Assembly: GCF_029542785.1 (NCBI RefSeq)
Contig: NC_083370.1
Location: 248,001 to 312,000 of the forward strand
Origin: Malassezia japonica
Lineage: Eukaryota > Basidiomycota > Malasseziomycetes > Malasseziales > Malasseziaceae
Direction: 5' to 3'
Length of the DNA stretch: 64,000 nucleotides
Made by a program: the position numbers and the translations under genes. Below the pieces are notes generated by a model. That model ran no database searches. It saw only the letters and a list, made by a program, of their open reading frames with translations, and was not told the origin of the DNA. Shown here piece after piece: positions 50,208-59,839 of the stretch; within the stretch, counting starts at the first letter, position 1, and the number at the start of each line of letters is the position of its first letter.

Positions 50208-52325
50208 ATGGCGCACGACGGCGTCCCCCCCAAAGAGGACGAGTGGGAAGACGAGGAGTCTGGTGACGAGTCGCTCGATGGATACGGCAGCACAACCAGT
50301 GTGCAGTCGACGCAGTCCCATGCAAGCCGACGAGAGGCGCGGCCGCGGAAGAAGGACAAGGCCGAAAAAAGGCGCTCGGCGCCCTCCGAGTCGCCCGAGG
50401 CGCGGCGGAGCGAGATGCGCATTGACACGGCCGTGGAGGCGCTGATGCACGAGCGCGAAGATATGTCGACGCCGCTCGCGTCTCAGCGGCCGTTGATGGA
50501 TGTGAGCGCGACGCCGCCCTCAAAGCGCCACGAGCCCGAGCGCCTCCCCTCGCCGAGCCCGGTCGAGCGTCTGGGCAAGGCGATGTACGCGGTGATGGTC
50601 GTCCTTGGCGTCAAGCCTCCGCCTGACTTTGACGAGGCGCAGCTGCATCCTCCGCCGAAGCAGCGTCCCCCGAGGCACCGTACGGCCGTTGTGGCGAGTC
50701 TCTGGGACCACCTCTGCGACGAGGTGCTGGTGAGCAGCAGCGACTCGGTGCAGGAGATGAAGTGGGAGCGCGTCGCTAATTTTATGGCGATCCCTGTCTG
50801 GATCGAAAAAACGATCATGTTTGGCTTCCTGGTCTGCCTCAACTCGTTGCTGTACACCTTTACCATCCTCCCGATGCGCTTTGCGACGGCGTGGTGCACG
50901 TGGGCGTACAACTCGTTCCTGTGGCTTGTCAGCGGCGAGAAACGCTATCTGAACGTGTCGCACAAGTGCGATATGCTCAAAGGCCTGCTGGTCATCCATA
51001 CCTGCTACGTCCTGTCGCGCGTCGCCGACGCGTCCAAGATGTACCACAGTGTGCGTGGACAGGACGTGGTGAAGCTCTCGGTGATATTTTCCGTGCTCGA
51101 GATCGCCGACCGGCTCTGCGGGAGCTTTGGGCAGGATATTCTCGACTCGCTCTTTTGCCGGCGCACACTCGCACGGCGCCCGAACGGCACGCAGCCGTAC
51201 CGGCGCATGGTCGGCTACTACGTGCTAGCGCTCGCCTACATTGTGTTTCACACGTTTGTGCTGCTCTATCAGCTTGTGACGCTGAATGTGGCGATCAACA
51301 GCTACGACAATGCGCTGCTTACGCTTCTCCTCTCCAACCAGTTTGTCGAGATCAAGACGACCGTCTTTAAGCGGTTCGAAAAGGAGAATCTGTTTCAGCT
51401 GACGTGCGCCGACATTGTCGAGCGCTTCCAGCTGACGATGGTGCTCACGGCGATCGGCGCCCGCAACCTCATCGAAGTCGCGGGGTCGCAGACCATGTCG
51501 GGCACCGGCTCGCTCGGCCCGCTGCCGACGAGCTTCGAAGTATACCCCTACGTGAACGTCTTTGCACGCACGCTGAATCCCGTCTTGACCGTGCTCCTGA
51601 GCGAGATGCTCGTCGACTGGCTCAAGCACGCGTTCATCACCAAGCTCAACCACATCCGGCCCGCGATTTACGGGCGATACATTGACGTGCTGTGTCGTGA
51701 CCTGCTCCCGAATCGGTCTGCCGCGACGCTCGACGGCGACTACCAGCGGCAGTCGTCGTTCGTCGACCAGAGCCCGGTCGTGACACGCCGCCTGGGCTTT
51801 GCCGTATTGCCTCTGACCTGCGTGCTGATCCGCCTTGCTTTTCAGATCGCCGAGATGATTGCGCAATCGCGTGCGTCGAGCGAGTGCGTCTTTCATTCGC
51901 CGCCGTCGTGGGAGCAGGCGGCGTGGGCCACCGTGCACGGCGATCCCTCGGCCTTGCTCCGGGGCGCCGAGCGGGTCCTTGCGCACTCGGCATGGGTGCT
52001 CGTCGCGGTGATCGTGTGGGTGCTTGTCGTGGTGCTCAAGATCCTCCTTGGGGTGAACCTGGCGCACTTTGCCACGCGCCGGTACGCCTCCCGCGGCGAG
52101 CGCGAGGCCGAAGAGACGCGCAATGCACGCGGCCGCAAGCCGATCGGCGAGGTACCCATCGAAGCCGAGCTCCAGTCGCAGATCAAGACGATGGTCGACA
52201 AGCAGCAAGACAATGCGAGTTCCGTGGGGCTCTACGGACAGCAGCCACCGCCCACCAAGTCCAGCAAGGAGACGTCGCTCCTAGACGTGAACCGGTACAC
52301 GCTCGTGGGATCGCGCCTATGGTAA
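50208..52325 (+). CDS. TAPT1/Emp65 family ER membrane protein
   Basis: 705 aa, single exon. Start at ATG 50208 (MAHDGVPPKEDEWEDEESG) is preferred; an ATG at 50187 would lie 9 bp from the divergent start. Disordered, charged N-terminus (about 200 residues), then LWDHLCDEVLVSSSDSVQEM and multiple membrane spans (ANFMAIPVWIEKTIMFGFLV; KGLLVIHTCYVLSRVADASK; VIFSVLEIADRLCGSFGQDI), the TAPT1/DUF747 signature. Yeast Emp65 works with Slp1 in ER protein quality control. Its last nine bases overlap the end of the convergent TRIC-like gene. Confidence 0.88.
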   Translation: MAHDGVPPKEDEWEDEESGDESLDGYGSTTSVQSTQSHASRREARPRKKDKAEKRRSAPSESPEARRSEMRIDTAVEALMHEREDMSTPLASQRPLMDVSATPPSKRHEPERLPSPSPVERLGKAMYAVMVVLGVKPPPDFDEAQLHPPPKQRPPRHRTAVVASLWDHLCDEVLVSSSDSVQEMKWERVANFMAIPVWIEKTIMFGFLVCLNSLLYTFTILPMRFATAWCTWAYNSFLWLVSGEKRYLNVSHKCDMLKGLLVIHTCYVLSRVADASKMYHSVRGQDVVKLSVIFSVLEIADRLCGSFGQDILDSLFCRRTLARRPNGTQPYRRMVGYYVLALAYIVFHTFVLLYQLVTLNVAINSYDNALLTLLLSNQFVEIKTTVFKRFEKENLFQLTCADIVERFQLTMVLTAIGARNLIEVAGSQTMSGTGSLGPLPTSFEVYPYVNVFARTLNPVLTVLLSEMLVDWLKHAFITKLNHIRPAIYGRYIDVLCRDLLPNRSAATLDGDYQRQSSFVDQSPVVTRRLGFAVLPLTCVLIRLAFQIAEMIAQSRASSECVFHSPPSWEQAAWATVHGDPSALLRGAERVLAHSAWVLVAVIVWVLVVVLKILLGVNLAHFATRRYASRGEREAEETRNARGRKPIGEVPIEAELQSQIKTMVDKQQDNASSVGLYGQQPPPTKSSKETSLLDVNRYTLVGSRLW

Positions 52326-53505
52326 ATTCTTGCGTGGCCGTCCGCGCTTGCGGGGCGCGGGTGATGCGGTCGGCGTCTCGGTCGCGGAGGAAATTGCCTC
52401 GGGCTTGTCGCTTTCTGCCTTGGCCTCGGGCGACTTGGCCTCGGGCGACTTGGCCTCGGGCGACTTGGCCTCGAGCGACTTGGCCTCGGGCTTGGGCTTG
52501 GGCTTGGGGCCGGGCTTGGCTTTCGGCGGCTTGGGCGGCGCGGGCGCCTTGGATGCGAGATGGCGCAGGACGATAGGCAGAGCAAGGATCATGTACAGGA
52601 CCAGCGCACTGACCGCCTTGGCCTCGCGCTGCGACAGGTAGGGCAGGCTGTGGATGTGGCCGAGCGGCTTTTCCTTGTCGACGATCGACGGATGCACCGC
52701 AAAGAAGCGGCTCAGGATGCTTGTCGTCGCCTGTCGCACCGGCGCCGCCTGCAGGAACGCAAACGAGCTCGAGGCCTCTGCGCCGCTGGTCGTCAGGCAG
52801 AGGAACACGAGCGGGACGACCGCGCCGCCGAGCAGGTCGGGGTACAGCAGCAGCGACGGGTTAAACACCCACGGCGGCGTGCCGAACGACCACAGACCCG
52901 TCGGCGAGTTCAGGTGAAAGACGCCGACGAGCAGCGGCACGCCGCCGCTGAGCAGTGCGCCGACAATGAGCTGCGCAAAGAGCGAGTGCGCGACGGCAGG
53001 ATTCGTGTGCTGCTTGACCTGCGTCAAGGCGTAGTTGGCGATGGCTTCTGAGCGGCACACGGCATCGACCGCCGCAAGACCGAGGTCCATTGCAAGTGCC
53101 AGTGGGCTGGCGTGCGCACGCAGCAGTGCGCTGCCGACGCCCGAAAAAAAGAGCACCGCATGGACCAACGAGTAGAAGCCCACCGACAGCGGCGAGATGA
53201 GGATCGGCAGTGGCGCGCCCAGCAGCAGCGCCACAACTGTCGAGCCACCAAATAGCACAATCAGGTTCAAAACGAGGCTCTGAAAGAGGCGCAGACGCGA
53301 TTGCGTGCCTCCGCTCAGGAGACGCGTGCCATGGCTGATGCGCACCGCATGGATCAGCGAGAGGACTGCGATCGGGGCCTGCGTTAGCGCGCCAACATAC
53401 AAATGTCGAGTGGATATGCGTACGGGCAAGCACCTCGGTCAAGTCCGCTGCCGTTGCGAGAATGTACGAGGCAAAGATTGGGTCGCTCGACGCGACCTCA
53501 GCCAT
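52317..53505 (-). CDS. Multi-pass membrane protein, TRIC-channel-like, with repetitive KSPEA tail
   Basis: 388 aa, exons 53401-53505 and 52317-53378; 22-nt intron joining HIHSTF to APIAVLSLIH. About seven hydrophobic segments in the first 310 residues (RLFQSLVLNLIVLFGGSTVV; LPILISPLSVGFYSLVHAVL; QLIVGALLSGGVPLLVGVFH). The segment NSPTGLWSFGTPPWVFNPSL resembles the late loop of TRIC cation channels, and the topology fits, but the match is from memory. The C-terminus is Lys/Pro/Ala-rich with tandem KSPEA units and ends in an AT-hook-like RKRGRPRK, odd for a membrane protein. It ends 9 bp inside the TAPT1 gene. Confidence 0.55.
52421..52491 (-). repeat. 15-bp tandem repeat encoding KSPEA units
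   Basis: About four and a half copies of a 15-bp unit (GGCCTCGGGCGACTT on the + strand), nearly identical, near the 3' end of the TRIC-like gene. One unit has a C-to-A change, giving KSLEA. Confidence 0.85.
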
Positions 53506-53581
53506 GATGGGTGGAGAAACACACCGCTCGCCCGCTGACTAAAGCGACAAAATTTTCGGGGATGCATTGGCGTGGACCATC

Positions 53582-55004
53582 ATGGCGACGAGTCGTACGA
53601 AGCCTGTGCGTGCCGAGAAGACGAAGCCGCGTGCCGAGAAGGTGAAGACGCCACGCGCGGAGAAGAAGCCGGTGGTAGACGAAGAAGATGACGAGGACGA
53701 GGTTCACGCCGACGAGGACGAGGCGGGTATCTCGGAAAAGGGTCTGCAGCGCGTGATGCAGCTCCTGGGCGAGGACGGTCTGAATGAGATGGACCTTGCC
53801 GCGCTTCAAGAGATCCAAGGCGACGAAGAGGAGGATGAGGAGGAGGATGAGGGTGAAGAGGACGACGAGGATGAAGACGAAGAGGACGAGGAAGTCGATC
53901 TCGAGGACGAAGACGACGAGAACGAAGACGAAGACGAAGACGAGGACGAGGACGAGGACGAGGAAGACGCGTCTGACGAAGACGACGAGCGCGACGTCTC
54001 TTCGTCGACCCTCGCTGCCCCCAAAGACTCGCTCGCTGCCAGCATTCTCCGCAGCGGTCTCGTCCCCGACGAGGACGACGATGACGAGGACGAGGACGAG
54101 GAAGACGAGCAAGAGGCCGAGGACGACAATGAAGAAGAGGACGGGGACGAGGAGGACGATGGGGACATTGCTGTCGAGGACCTCCCCGACCACCTCGAAC
54201 TGTCCGAAGAGACGCGTGCGGCCAAGCACAACCGTGTGCGCATTAACCGTGTCGATGCCCTGGAGCGCATCTATGAAGACTTCCGTCTAGACGGCCCCTC
54301 TGGCTCCAAGTCGCTCCCCTGGATCGAGACGATGACGGTGACCTACCCCAAGACACTTTCGGACGAGGTTCCCGATGCGCAGAACGACCTGGAGCGCGAG
54401 CTTGCCTTGTACGTTGCACCCCCCCGCCCCCCACTAACGCAGTTATCGCCAGTCGCTCGATGCCGCTATGCGTGGCCGCCAGCTGGTTCTTGCCGCGAAT
54501 GTGCCCTTTTCGCGCCCCAACGACTACTTTGCCGAGATGGTCAAGACCGACGAGCACATGGAGCGTATCCGCCAGCGCCTGCTCGACGAGTCGGCCGGCA
54601 TCAAGGCGTCCGAGAATGCCAAGCGCCAGCGTGAGCTGAAGAAATACGGCAAGCAGATCCAGACCGAGAAGCTGCAAGAGCGCCAAAAGAGCAAGCGCGA
54701 CATGGAGGACAAGGTGAACTCGCTCAAACGCAAGCGCGGCGGCCTGGAGCTGGACGATGACGAGTTTGACGTGCAGCTCGAAGAGGCCATCAGCGACCAG
54801 AAAGAGGCGCGCCGCAAGCAGACGCAAGGCCGCGCCAAGATGCCGCGCCAGAAGCGCGACGAAAAGTACGGCTTTGGCGGCAAGAAGCGCTACGCCAAGT
54901 CGAACTCTGCCGAGAGCACCAACGACTTTGGGAAGAAGAAAGGCGGGCGGCCCGGAAAAGCGCAGCGTCCCGGCAAGCAGCGCCGCGCGGCTGGGCGGCG
55001 CTAG
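53582..55004 (+). CDS. EBP2: rRNA processing protein Ebp2
   Basis: 462 aa, exons 53582-54408 and 54443-55004; the intron is 34 nt with two C-runs before CTAACGCAG. The N-terminal half is extremely acidic (residues about 40-210). The conserved part follows: KSLPWIETMTVTYPKTLSDE, spliced ELAFYRQSLDAAMRGRQLVL, VPFSRPNDYFAEMVKTDEHM. The basic tail has KYGFGGKKRYAKSNSAESTN, DFGKKKGGRPGKAQRPGK. This is Ebp2, needed for 27S pre-rRNA processing and 60S assembly. The acidic tract is longer than usual. The LEO1 stop is 18 bp away. Confidence 0.92.
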
Positions 55005-55022
55005 ATATAGTGTAACTACGAG

Positions 55023-56183
55023 CTATTCTTCCGATAGAGCGCGCTTGCCGCGGTTCATATCCGCTTCCCGCTCCTCGCGGCGCTGGCGCTCAAATGCCTC
55101 AATGTTGCGGTCGGCCAAGTCGGTCTCGTCGTCGGACGCCGGCGCGTCGGCCTCCTCGTCCGTCTCGTCGTGGACAATGAACCCGTCGTCGTCGTCGTCG
55201 TCGTCATAGTCGATATTGCGCCGCTGCGCACGCGGCGCGTCCACGTCGTCGTCCGAAAAGTCTGCGTACACGCGCGAGCGCTGCGACGCGCCCCGCGCGC
55301 CGTGTCGCCGTGCGTTCAGGCCGAGCTCGTCGTAGTCGTCGTCGTCGCGCATTGCCTTGTTGCGTTCGCGCTGGCGCTTGCGTTCCGACTCTTTGAGCTG
55401 GCGCTCGATGCGCTCCTTTTCGCGCTCCGGGTCCAGGCCAAACATTTCCTGACCCGCGACGACGCGCGCGCTGCGCTGGTGCTTGATGGCGCTCGCGAGC
55501 TTCTGGTGCGTCTCCGAGTTGAGGTTCGGCTTGAAGGTGAGCGCGGTGCGCACCGGCCCCTCGGCCTGCAGCACGCCCTCTTTCGCGTGCGGAACAAAGA
55601 GGTAGGTGAGCGGGACCTTGCCGCCGTCGGCCGTCGGCGCGCTCGACTCGGCGTGCTTGGACACGTCGAAGAACTCGGCGCCGAGCTGGAGCGACTCGGA
55701 GCCGTCGCTCCAGCGCACGATGCGCGCGTTCGACTGGGGCGTGATGCCCTTGTCGCTCTTCTGCCAGCGCCAGCGCATGGTATTCGAGGTGCGCAGGATG
55801 CTGCGCGCGTCCTTGTCGCCGAGCTCCGAGCCGCTCTGGAACATGTCTTCCTCGTGCTGCTCGTTCCAGGTCGCGGCGTCGAACGGCTCGTCGCTGTACC
55901 GCACAAAGTTGGGCAGGCGCGCAATCACCGTCGGCTTCGTGCGGCGCACCGGCGCCTGGGCGAGGTTCAGCCACGCGGTCTGCTCCTCGACGACCGGCGC
56001 CTGCGGCGCCTCGTCCTCTTCGCGGTATTCGAGCGCGCTTTTCTCGGGGTCCTCGAGCGAATCCACATCGCTCGAGTCCTCCTCGACCGGCGCAGGACGC
56101 GCAGGGCGCTCGCTCATCATCTGGTCGTCATCGCCAAAGAGATCTTCCGCCAGCGTATCCGCCTTCGGCTCCGACGCCTCCAT
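55023..56183 (-). CDS. LEO1: PAF1 complex subunit Leo1
   Basis: 386 aa, single exon from MEASEPKADTLAEDLFGDDD. Acidic N-terminus, then the Leo1 core: VIARLPNFVRYSDEPFD, ILRTSNTMRWRWQKSDKG, NARIVRWSDGSESLQLGAEF and LTYLFVPHAKEGVLQAEGPV. The tail alternates basic (KERIERQLKESERKRQRERN) and acidic stretches. Leo1 with Paf1 supports Pol II elongation and histone modification. It shares a 93-bp divergent promoter, with a CACGTG, with the 4E-T-like gene. Confidence 0.93.
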   Translation of the reverse strand: MEASEPKADTLAEDLFGDDDQMMSERPARPAPVEEDSSDVDSLEDPEKSALEYREEDEAPQAPVVEEQTAWLNLAQAPVRRTKPTVIARLPNFVRYSDEPFDAATWNEQHEEDMFQSGSELGDKDARSILRTSNTMRWRWQKSDKGITPQSNARIVRWSDGSESLQLGAEFFDVSKHAESSAPTADGGKVPLTYLFVPHAKEGVLQAEGPVRTALTFKPNLNSETHQKLASAIKHQRSARVVAGQEMFGLDPEREKERIERQLKESERKRQRERNKAMRDDDDYDELGLNARRHGARGASQRSRVYADFSDDDVDAPRAQRRNIDYDDDDDDDGFIVHDETDEEADAPASDDETDLADRNIEAFERQRREEREADMNRGKRALSEE

Positions 56184-56203
56184 CGCGGACCGTGGAGAAG
56201 TGT

Positions 56204-56209
56204 CACGTG
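56204..56209. promoter_or_regulatory. CACGTG palindrome, LEO1/4E-T-like divergent promoter
   Basis: TGTCACGTGGCA, 20 bp upstream of the LEO1 ATG. Confidence 0.45.
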
Positions 56210-56276
56210 GCAAGGCGTGCGGCGCTGCGCAGCGCCGCGAGCAGCAGCGATGCAGGCAGGTGGGTGGGAGTTGCTG

Positions 56277-57713
56277 ATGGCAGACGCTGGTGCAGAGGCA
56301 CCCTCCCGTGTATATTCACGACACACACTACTGCGCCTTTCACAAAGCCCGCTCGTTCATGTCCCCGACGGCACGCCGCCGTTTGACGAGTGGTATGGGT
56401 ACGTCGCTCGCCTAACGCAGTGCCTGGCGGCCGTATACGCCCCGCGGGCTGGGTAGCGGCATGCACGACATGCCCGGCAAAAGAGAGATGCGCCAGCGTC
56501 GCGGCGATGGCCGCGGCGAGCCGCTTTCCGACGGATCGCGCCGCTTCCCGACGCCGAAAGGCACGTTTGTCCCTGCGCCGGCGCCCCGCCGGGGGGGGGC
56601 GAGCAAGGGCGAGGAGCGCGCGCGCCGCGGCGAAGAGGTGCGCGATCTTGCGTGGCGCCGCACCGGCGAGGAGCGTGGAGACATGCCCGCGTGGATGGCC
56701 GAGGACGCGGGCACGCCGCGCACTCCTGGAGGGCGCGTAGACAGCATCCAAGAGTTCAAGGCGCAGCTGCGTGAGCGCGAGCGCCGCGAGAAGGGCGAGC
56801 CGGAGCCGGAGCAGGCGCAGCAGCGGGGCATGTACGAGGACCTCGCGCAGCCGGAAGAGAGCGACGGCCACTCGAGCCGCTTCGCCAAGTTCTTCCACTC
56901 CGACCAGGGCAAGGGCGATGCACAGGCCAGCAACCAGGCCGCAGTCGAGATCGACCTCTTTTCGCTGCTCTCGGGCAAGAAGGAGCAGAAGCCATCGAGC
57001 GCCGCGTCGACGCCGGCCGCGCCCGCGCCTCCGGCACTCGCACCGGCACCGAAGCAGGCCCCGAGCGCGCCGCAGACGCCGCAGGCCGCGCCGGCGGGGG
57101 GCGCGCCGAGCGCCGCGGACATGGCGAGCATGCAGATGCTCATGGCCAAGCTCATGGGTGGCCGGACGCAGTCGCCGGCCGCTACGCCGCCGCGCGCGTC
57201 GTCGGGCACCGCCACGCCAAGTGCGCCGCCGAGCGGCGCTCACGGCTCGCCGGCTCCGGCAGCGCAGGCCGCGCAGAACGCCCCGAGCCAGATGGCGCTC
57301 TTTCAGCAGCTCCTCCACCAATCGAGCCGCCCGCGCGACGGCGACGGCGCCGGCGCCGGCGCGCCGCCCGGCCTCGGGGGCGGCGGCTGGCCGATGGCGA
57401 TGCCGCGTCCAGGTGCGCCGCCCGGCGGCCCTCATGGCGCCCACCCCGGCGGCCCTCCTGGCGGGCCGCCGGGCCTGTACGGTGCGCCGCCCGGCGTTCC
57501 CCCCCAGGGCTGGCCGGGTGCGCCGTACGATCCGCGGCGCCCCCCCCAGGCCTCGGTGCCCCCCCCGGAGTGGCCGCGCGTCCGCCCGGCGCCCCCCCGG
57601 GCCTTGCGGGAATGCCAGGTGCGCCGCCCGGCATGCATCCCCCCCCCGCCATGCCGTATGCGTTCCCCGGCCACGCGGTGCCTCCTGGCTGGATGCCCGA
57701 GCGGCGTGAGTAG
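56277..57713 (+). CDS. eIF4E-binding protein, 4E-T/Eap1-like (apparent frameshift near 3' end)
   Basis: Exons 56277-56398 and 56421-57713; 22-nt intron joining EWYG to AWRPYTPRGLGSG. The N-terminus has RVYSRHTLLRLS, a canonical eIF4E-binding YxxxxLL. A Gly/Arg-rich segment follows, then DLAWRRTGEERGDMPAWM, HSSRFAKFFHSD (resembling the SSRF element of 4E-T) and a long Pro/Gly/Ala-rich tail. Past 57540 the frame loses the PPG pattern; one extra C in the run at 57540-57547 (or 57559-57566) restores GAPPGVAARPPGAPPGLAG through PPGWMPERRE and a stop at 57713, giving 471 aa. Such proteins repress translation in P bodies. An ATG at 56250 would add nine residues. Confidence 0.62.
57540..57566. other. 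C-runs at the 4E-T-like frame break
   Basis: Two runs of eight C (57540-57547 and 57559-57566). One added base at the first gives the most natural Pro/Gly reading. Without it the frame ends in a Cys/Arg-rich tail at 57726. Confidence 0.65.
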
Positions 57714-57745
57714 TCGTAGACTGTGAATGCATCTTCTACCTCCTG

Positions 57746-59476
57746 CTATCCATGTGTACGTAAGTCGTGATCCGGCACCGACGACAGGGCCTGCCCCAGC
57801 GGGGGAAGTGCCACGCTGCTGGCCTCGTCGTGGTGTACCGGTGTCATATTAAATCCACGCGTTTTTGGCTTGGGCGCATGCGCCGGCGCGGGCTCTGCCC
57901 CGCCGGTGCCGCGCACCGGTGGCGGGAGGTGCAGTGCGCTGGGCGGCGGGAGCGCCATGTGCGACGGGCTGCTGTGCGGCGAGTCTGGCGGCGAGTTGGC
58001 AGCGCTCGTCGGTGCGGAGCGCGACGCATTGTAGCGTGCGCGCGCGGCGCTGCTTGCGTCCGCGTAGCGCATCGGCGCACGCATCGCGCGGTGCACGCCC
58101 CAGTACGCCGGGGAGCCGTGCGACGGGGGCGACGGCGGCTTGTACGCGCCGTGTTCGTCGCGGCGGCGCTCGTCGCTCGCCGTGCTGCGCTCGCCCGAGG
58201 TGCTGGGCGGCAGCGACGACATGCCCAGCGACGAGAGCGGAAAGTGCGAGCGCGAGCGCGCCGCCGCGGCGTGGTGCAGGCTGTGCGCCGGCGAGTGGCT
58301 TTCGTAGGGGTGCGAGCGGTAGCGATGGTGAGGATGGTGCCCGACGCCCGGCATGTGCGATGGCCCGTCGGGCAAGAGCGATGCGAGGGAGCCGTGCGAC
58401 GCGGTGCGGGGCCCAAGCACCGGGGAGCTCGGGCGCGAAGAGTAGGGCGAGTTGGGTGCCGTGCCAAAGAGCGACATGTTGCGCAGCGGCCCCAGCACCG
58501 GCGAGCCTGACGGCGTGGCATAGTTGCTGCCCGGCCCGTGCATGCGCGGCGGGTGATCGTCGCGCGCGCCGTGGCGGGGCGGCGCGTGCTCCGGCGCCAT
58601 TTCCGCGTCGCTGCTCAGGTCGTCCTGGGCGCGCTCGCGGGGCCCCGGCGAGACTTCGCGGCTCCCTGGGTAGCTCGCATACGAGTACCGGTATGCGTAC
58701 GGTGCAGGGGCGTGGCCCGCCCCCCAGTGGTATCCTTCGTATCGCATATCACGATAACGGTCCATGTACGGATCGGTGTAGCGATATGCGCGATCGTCGT
58801 ACGCGCCCGACTCGTGGTGCTGCGTGTCGTAGGGGTAGTAGCCCTCGCTCGAGGGGTGTGCATACCGCTCATCGCCGTAGTACTCTGGCTTGCGGAAGGA
58901 GCCGCTGGCCGAGCGGGACTGCTGCATTTTGTGTTCGTGCTCCATCCGGTGGATGTCGTTCAGCTCGCCAGTAGCGAGGTGCGCGAGCGCAGACATGTCG
59001 TGCTCGCCGTGCGTCGGCGGAGACTCGTCGCTGTCTGCATCCTCGTTGCCGATCGCCCACTGCCCTGTCGACTGCCCCGAGGCGGTGCGCGAGCGCGGCG
59101 TGCTCGCACCACTGCGACCACGGCCTCGCCGGCGGCCGCTCGTCGTACTGGGCTTGCGCGGCGCCTCGGCCTCGGCAGGTGCGGTGGGCGTCACGTCGCC
59201 CGACGTCTTTTTCGCATTAGTGTGAATGCGCAGGTGGCGGGTCAGCTCGTCGCTGCGGCTGAACCGCTTTTCGCAGCCAGGGTGCGTACACAGATGCGGC
59301 TTCTCGCCGGTGTGTGTACGAATATGGCGGGTCTGGTGCTCCAGGCGGTAAAATGCACGGGAGCACAGCGGGCACTTGTACGGCCGCGGGATTTGCGATT
59401 TATCGACGGCCAAGTCGCGTGCGCTCGCGTTCGAGGGCGCCTCGGCCGCAGGGGCATCAGAAGGCTTTTCGTCCAT
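57746..59476 (-). CDS. MIG1: C2H2 carbon catabolite repressor Mig1/CreA
   Basis: 576 aa, single exon. Two adjacent C2H2 fingers at about residues 31-88: [37 protein letters not shown], then [17 protein letters not shown]. The linker and finger residues are those of Mig1/CreA, which bind SYGGRG (GC box) sites with an AT-rich flank. The rest is Ser/Pro/His-rich and disordered, with a conserved-looking end, [23 protein letters not shown]1 phosphorylation normally controls its export; RxxS-type sites exist but no single one is assigned. Divergent from ZWF1 across a 363-bp promoter that has two SYGGRG matches. Confidence 0.92.
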   Translation of the reverse strand: MDEKPSDAPAAEAPSNASARDLAVDKSQIPRPYKCPLCSRAFYRLEHQTRHIRTHTGEKPHLCTHPGCEKRFSRSDELTRHLRIHTNAKKTSGDVTPTAPAEAEAPRKPSTTSGRRRGRGRSGASTPRSRTASGQSTGQWAIGNEDADSDESPPTHGEHDMSALAHLATGELNDIHRMEHEHKMQQSRSASGSFRKPEYYGDERYAHPSSEGYYPYDTQHHESGAYDDRAYRYTDPYMDRYRDMRYEGYHWGAGHAPAPYAYRYSYASYPGSREVSPGPRERAQDDLSSDAEMAPEHAPPRHGARDDHPPRMHGPGSNYATPSGSPVLGPLRNMSLFGTAPNSPYSSRPSSPVLGPRTASHGSLASLLPDGPSHMPGVGHHPHHRYRSHPYESHSPAHSLHHAAAARSRSHFPLSSLGMSSLPPSTSGERSTASDERRRDEHGAYKPPSPPSHGSPAYWGVHRAMRAPMRYADASSAARARYNASRSAPTSAANSPPDSPHSSPSHMALPPPSALHLPPPVRGTGGAEPAPAHAPKPKTRGFNMTPVHHDEASSVALPPLGQALSSVPDHDLRTHG

Positions 59477-59839
59477 TGTCGAATGGTTCTTTTAGCGTGG
59501 AATACAGTGCCTGCGCACAACGGGGCGGCAAGTCCCAGTCGCCGTCGCGAGAAAAAACGCGGAGGTTTGCAACGCGACGCTAAATTTGCCGCCCGGCAAT
59601 CCCCGCACCGATTTGCATCGGCCACAACGTGGCGATTTTGCCCCAACTCCCCCACGGGGCAGGGCGCACGTGGCGGAGCGGGCAGGGTGCGTTCGCGTGA
59701 CGCTGCGGCAGGGCAAACCGGCCACCCGGAACCCGCTCGCTCGCGTGGCGCTTAGCTAAGAACGCTTGGGCCAGGGGCGCGGCGTCGGGACGTGCGGAGG
59801 CGCCCCGCGCTCCGATTTTTTGATCCGTCGCCCACCACT
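59477..59839. promoter_or_regulatory. MIG1/ZWF1 divergent promoter
   Basis: 363 bp between starts. It contains CCCCGC at 59601-59606 and CCCCAC at 59650-59655, each the complement of a SYGGRG Mig1/CreA core, and a CACGTG at 59667-59672. No ORF recognised. Confidence 0.5.

Noticed and set aside
56203..57732. 509-aa minus-strand frame antisense to the 4E-T-like gene
   Set aside because: Arg/Ala-rich shadow of a Pro/Gly/Ala-rich gene; overlaps the start regions of LEO1 and the 4E-T-like gene.
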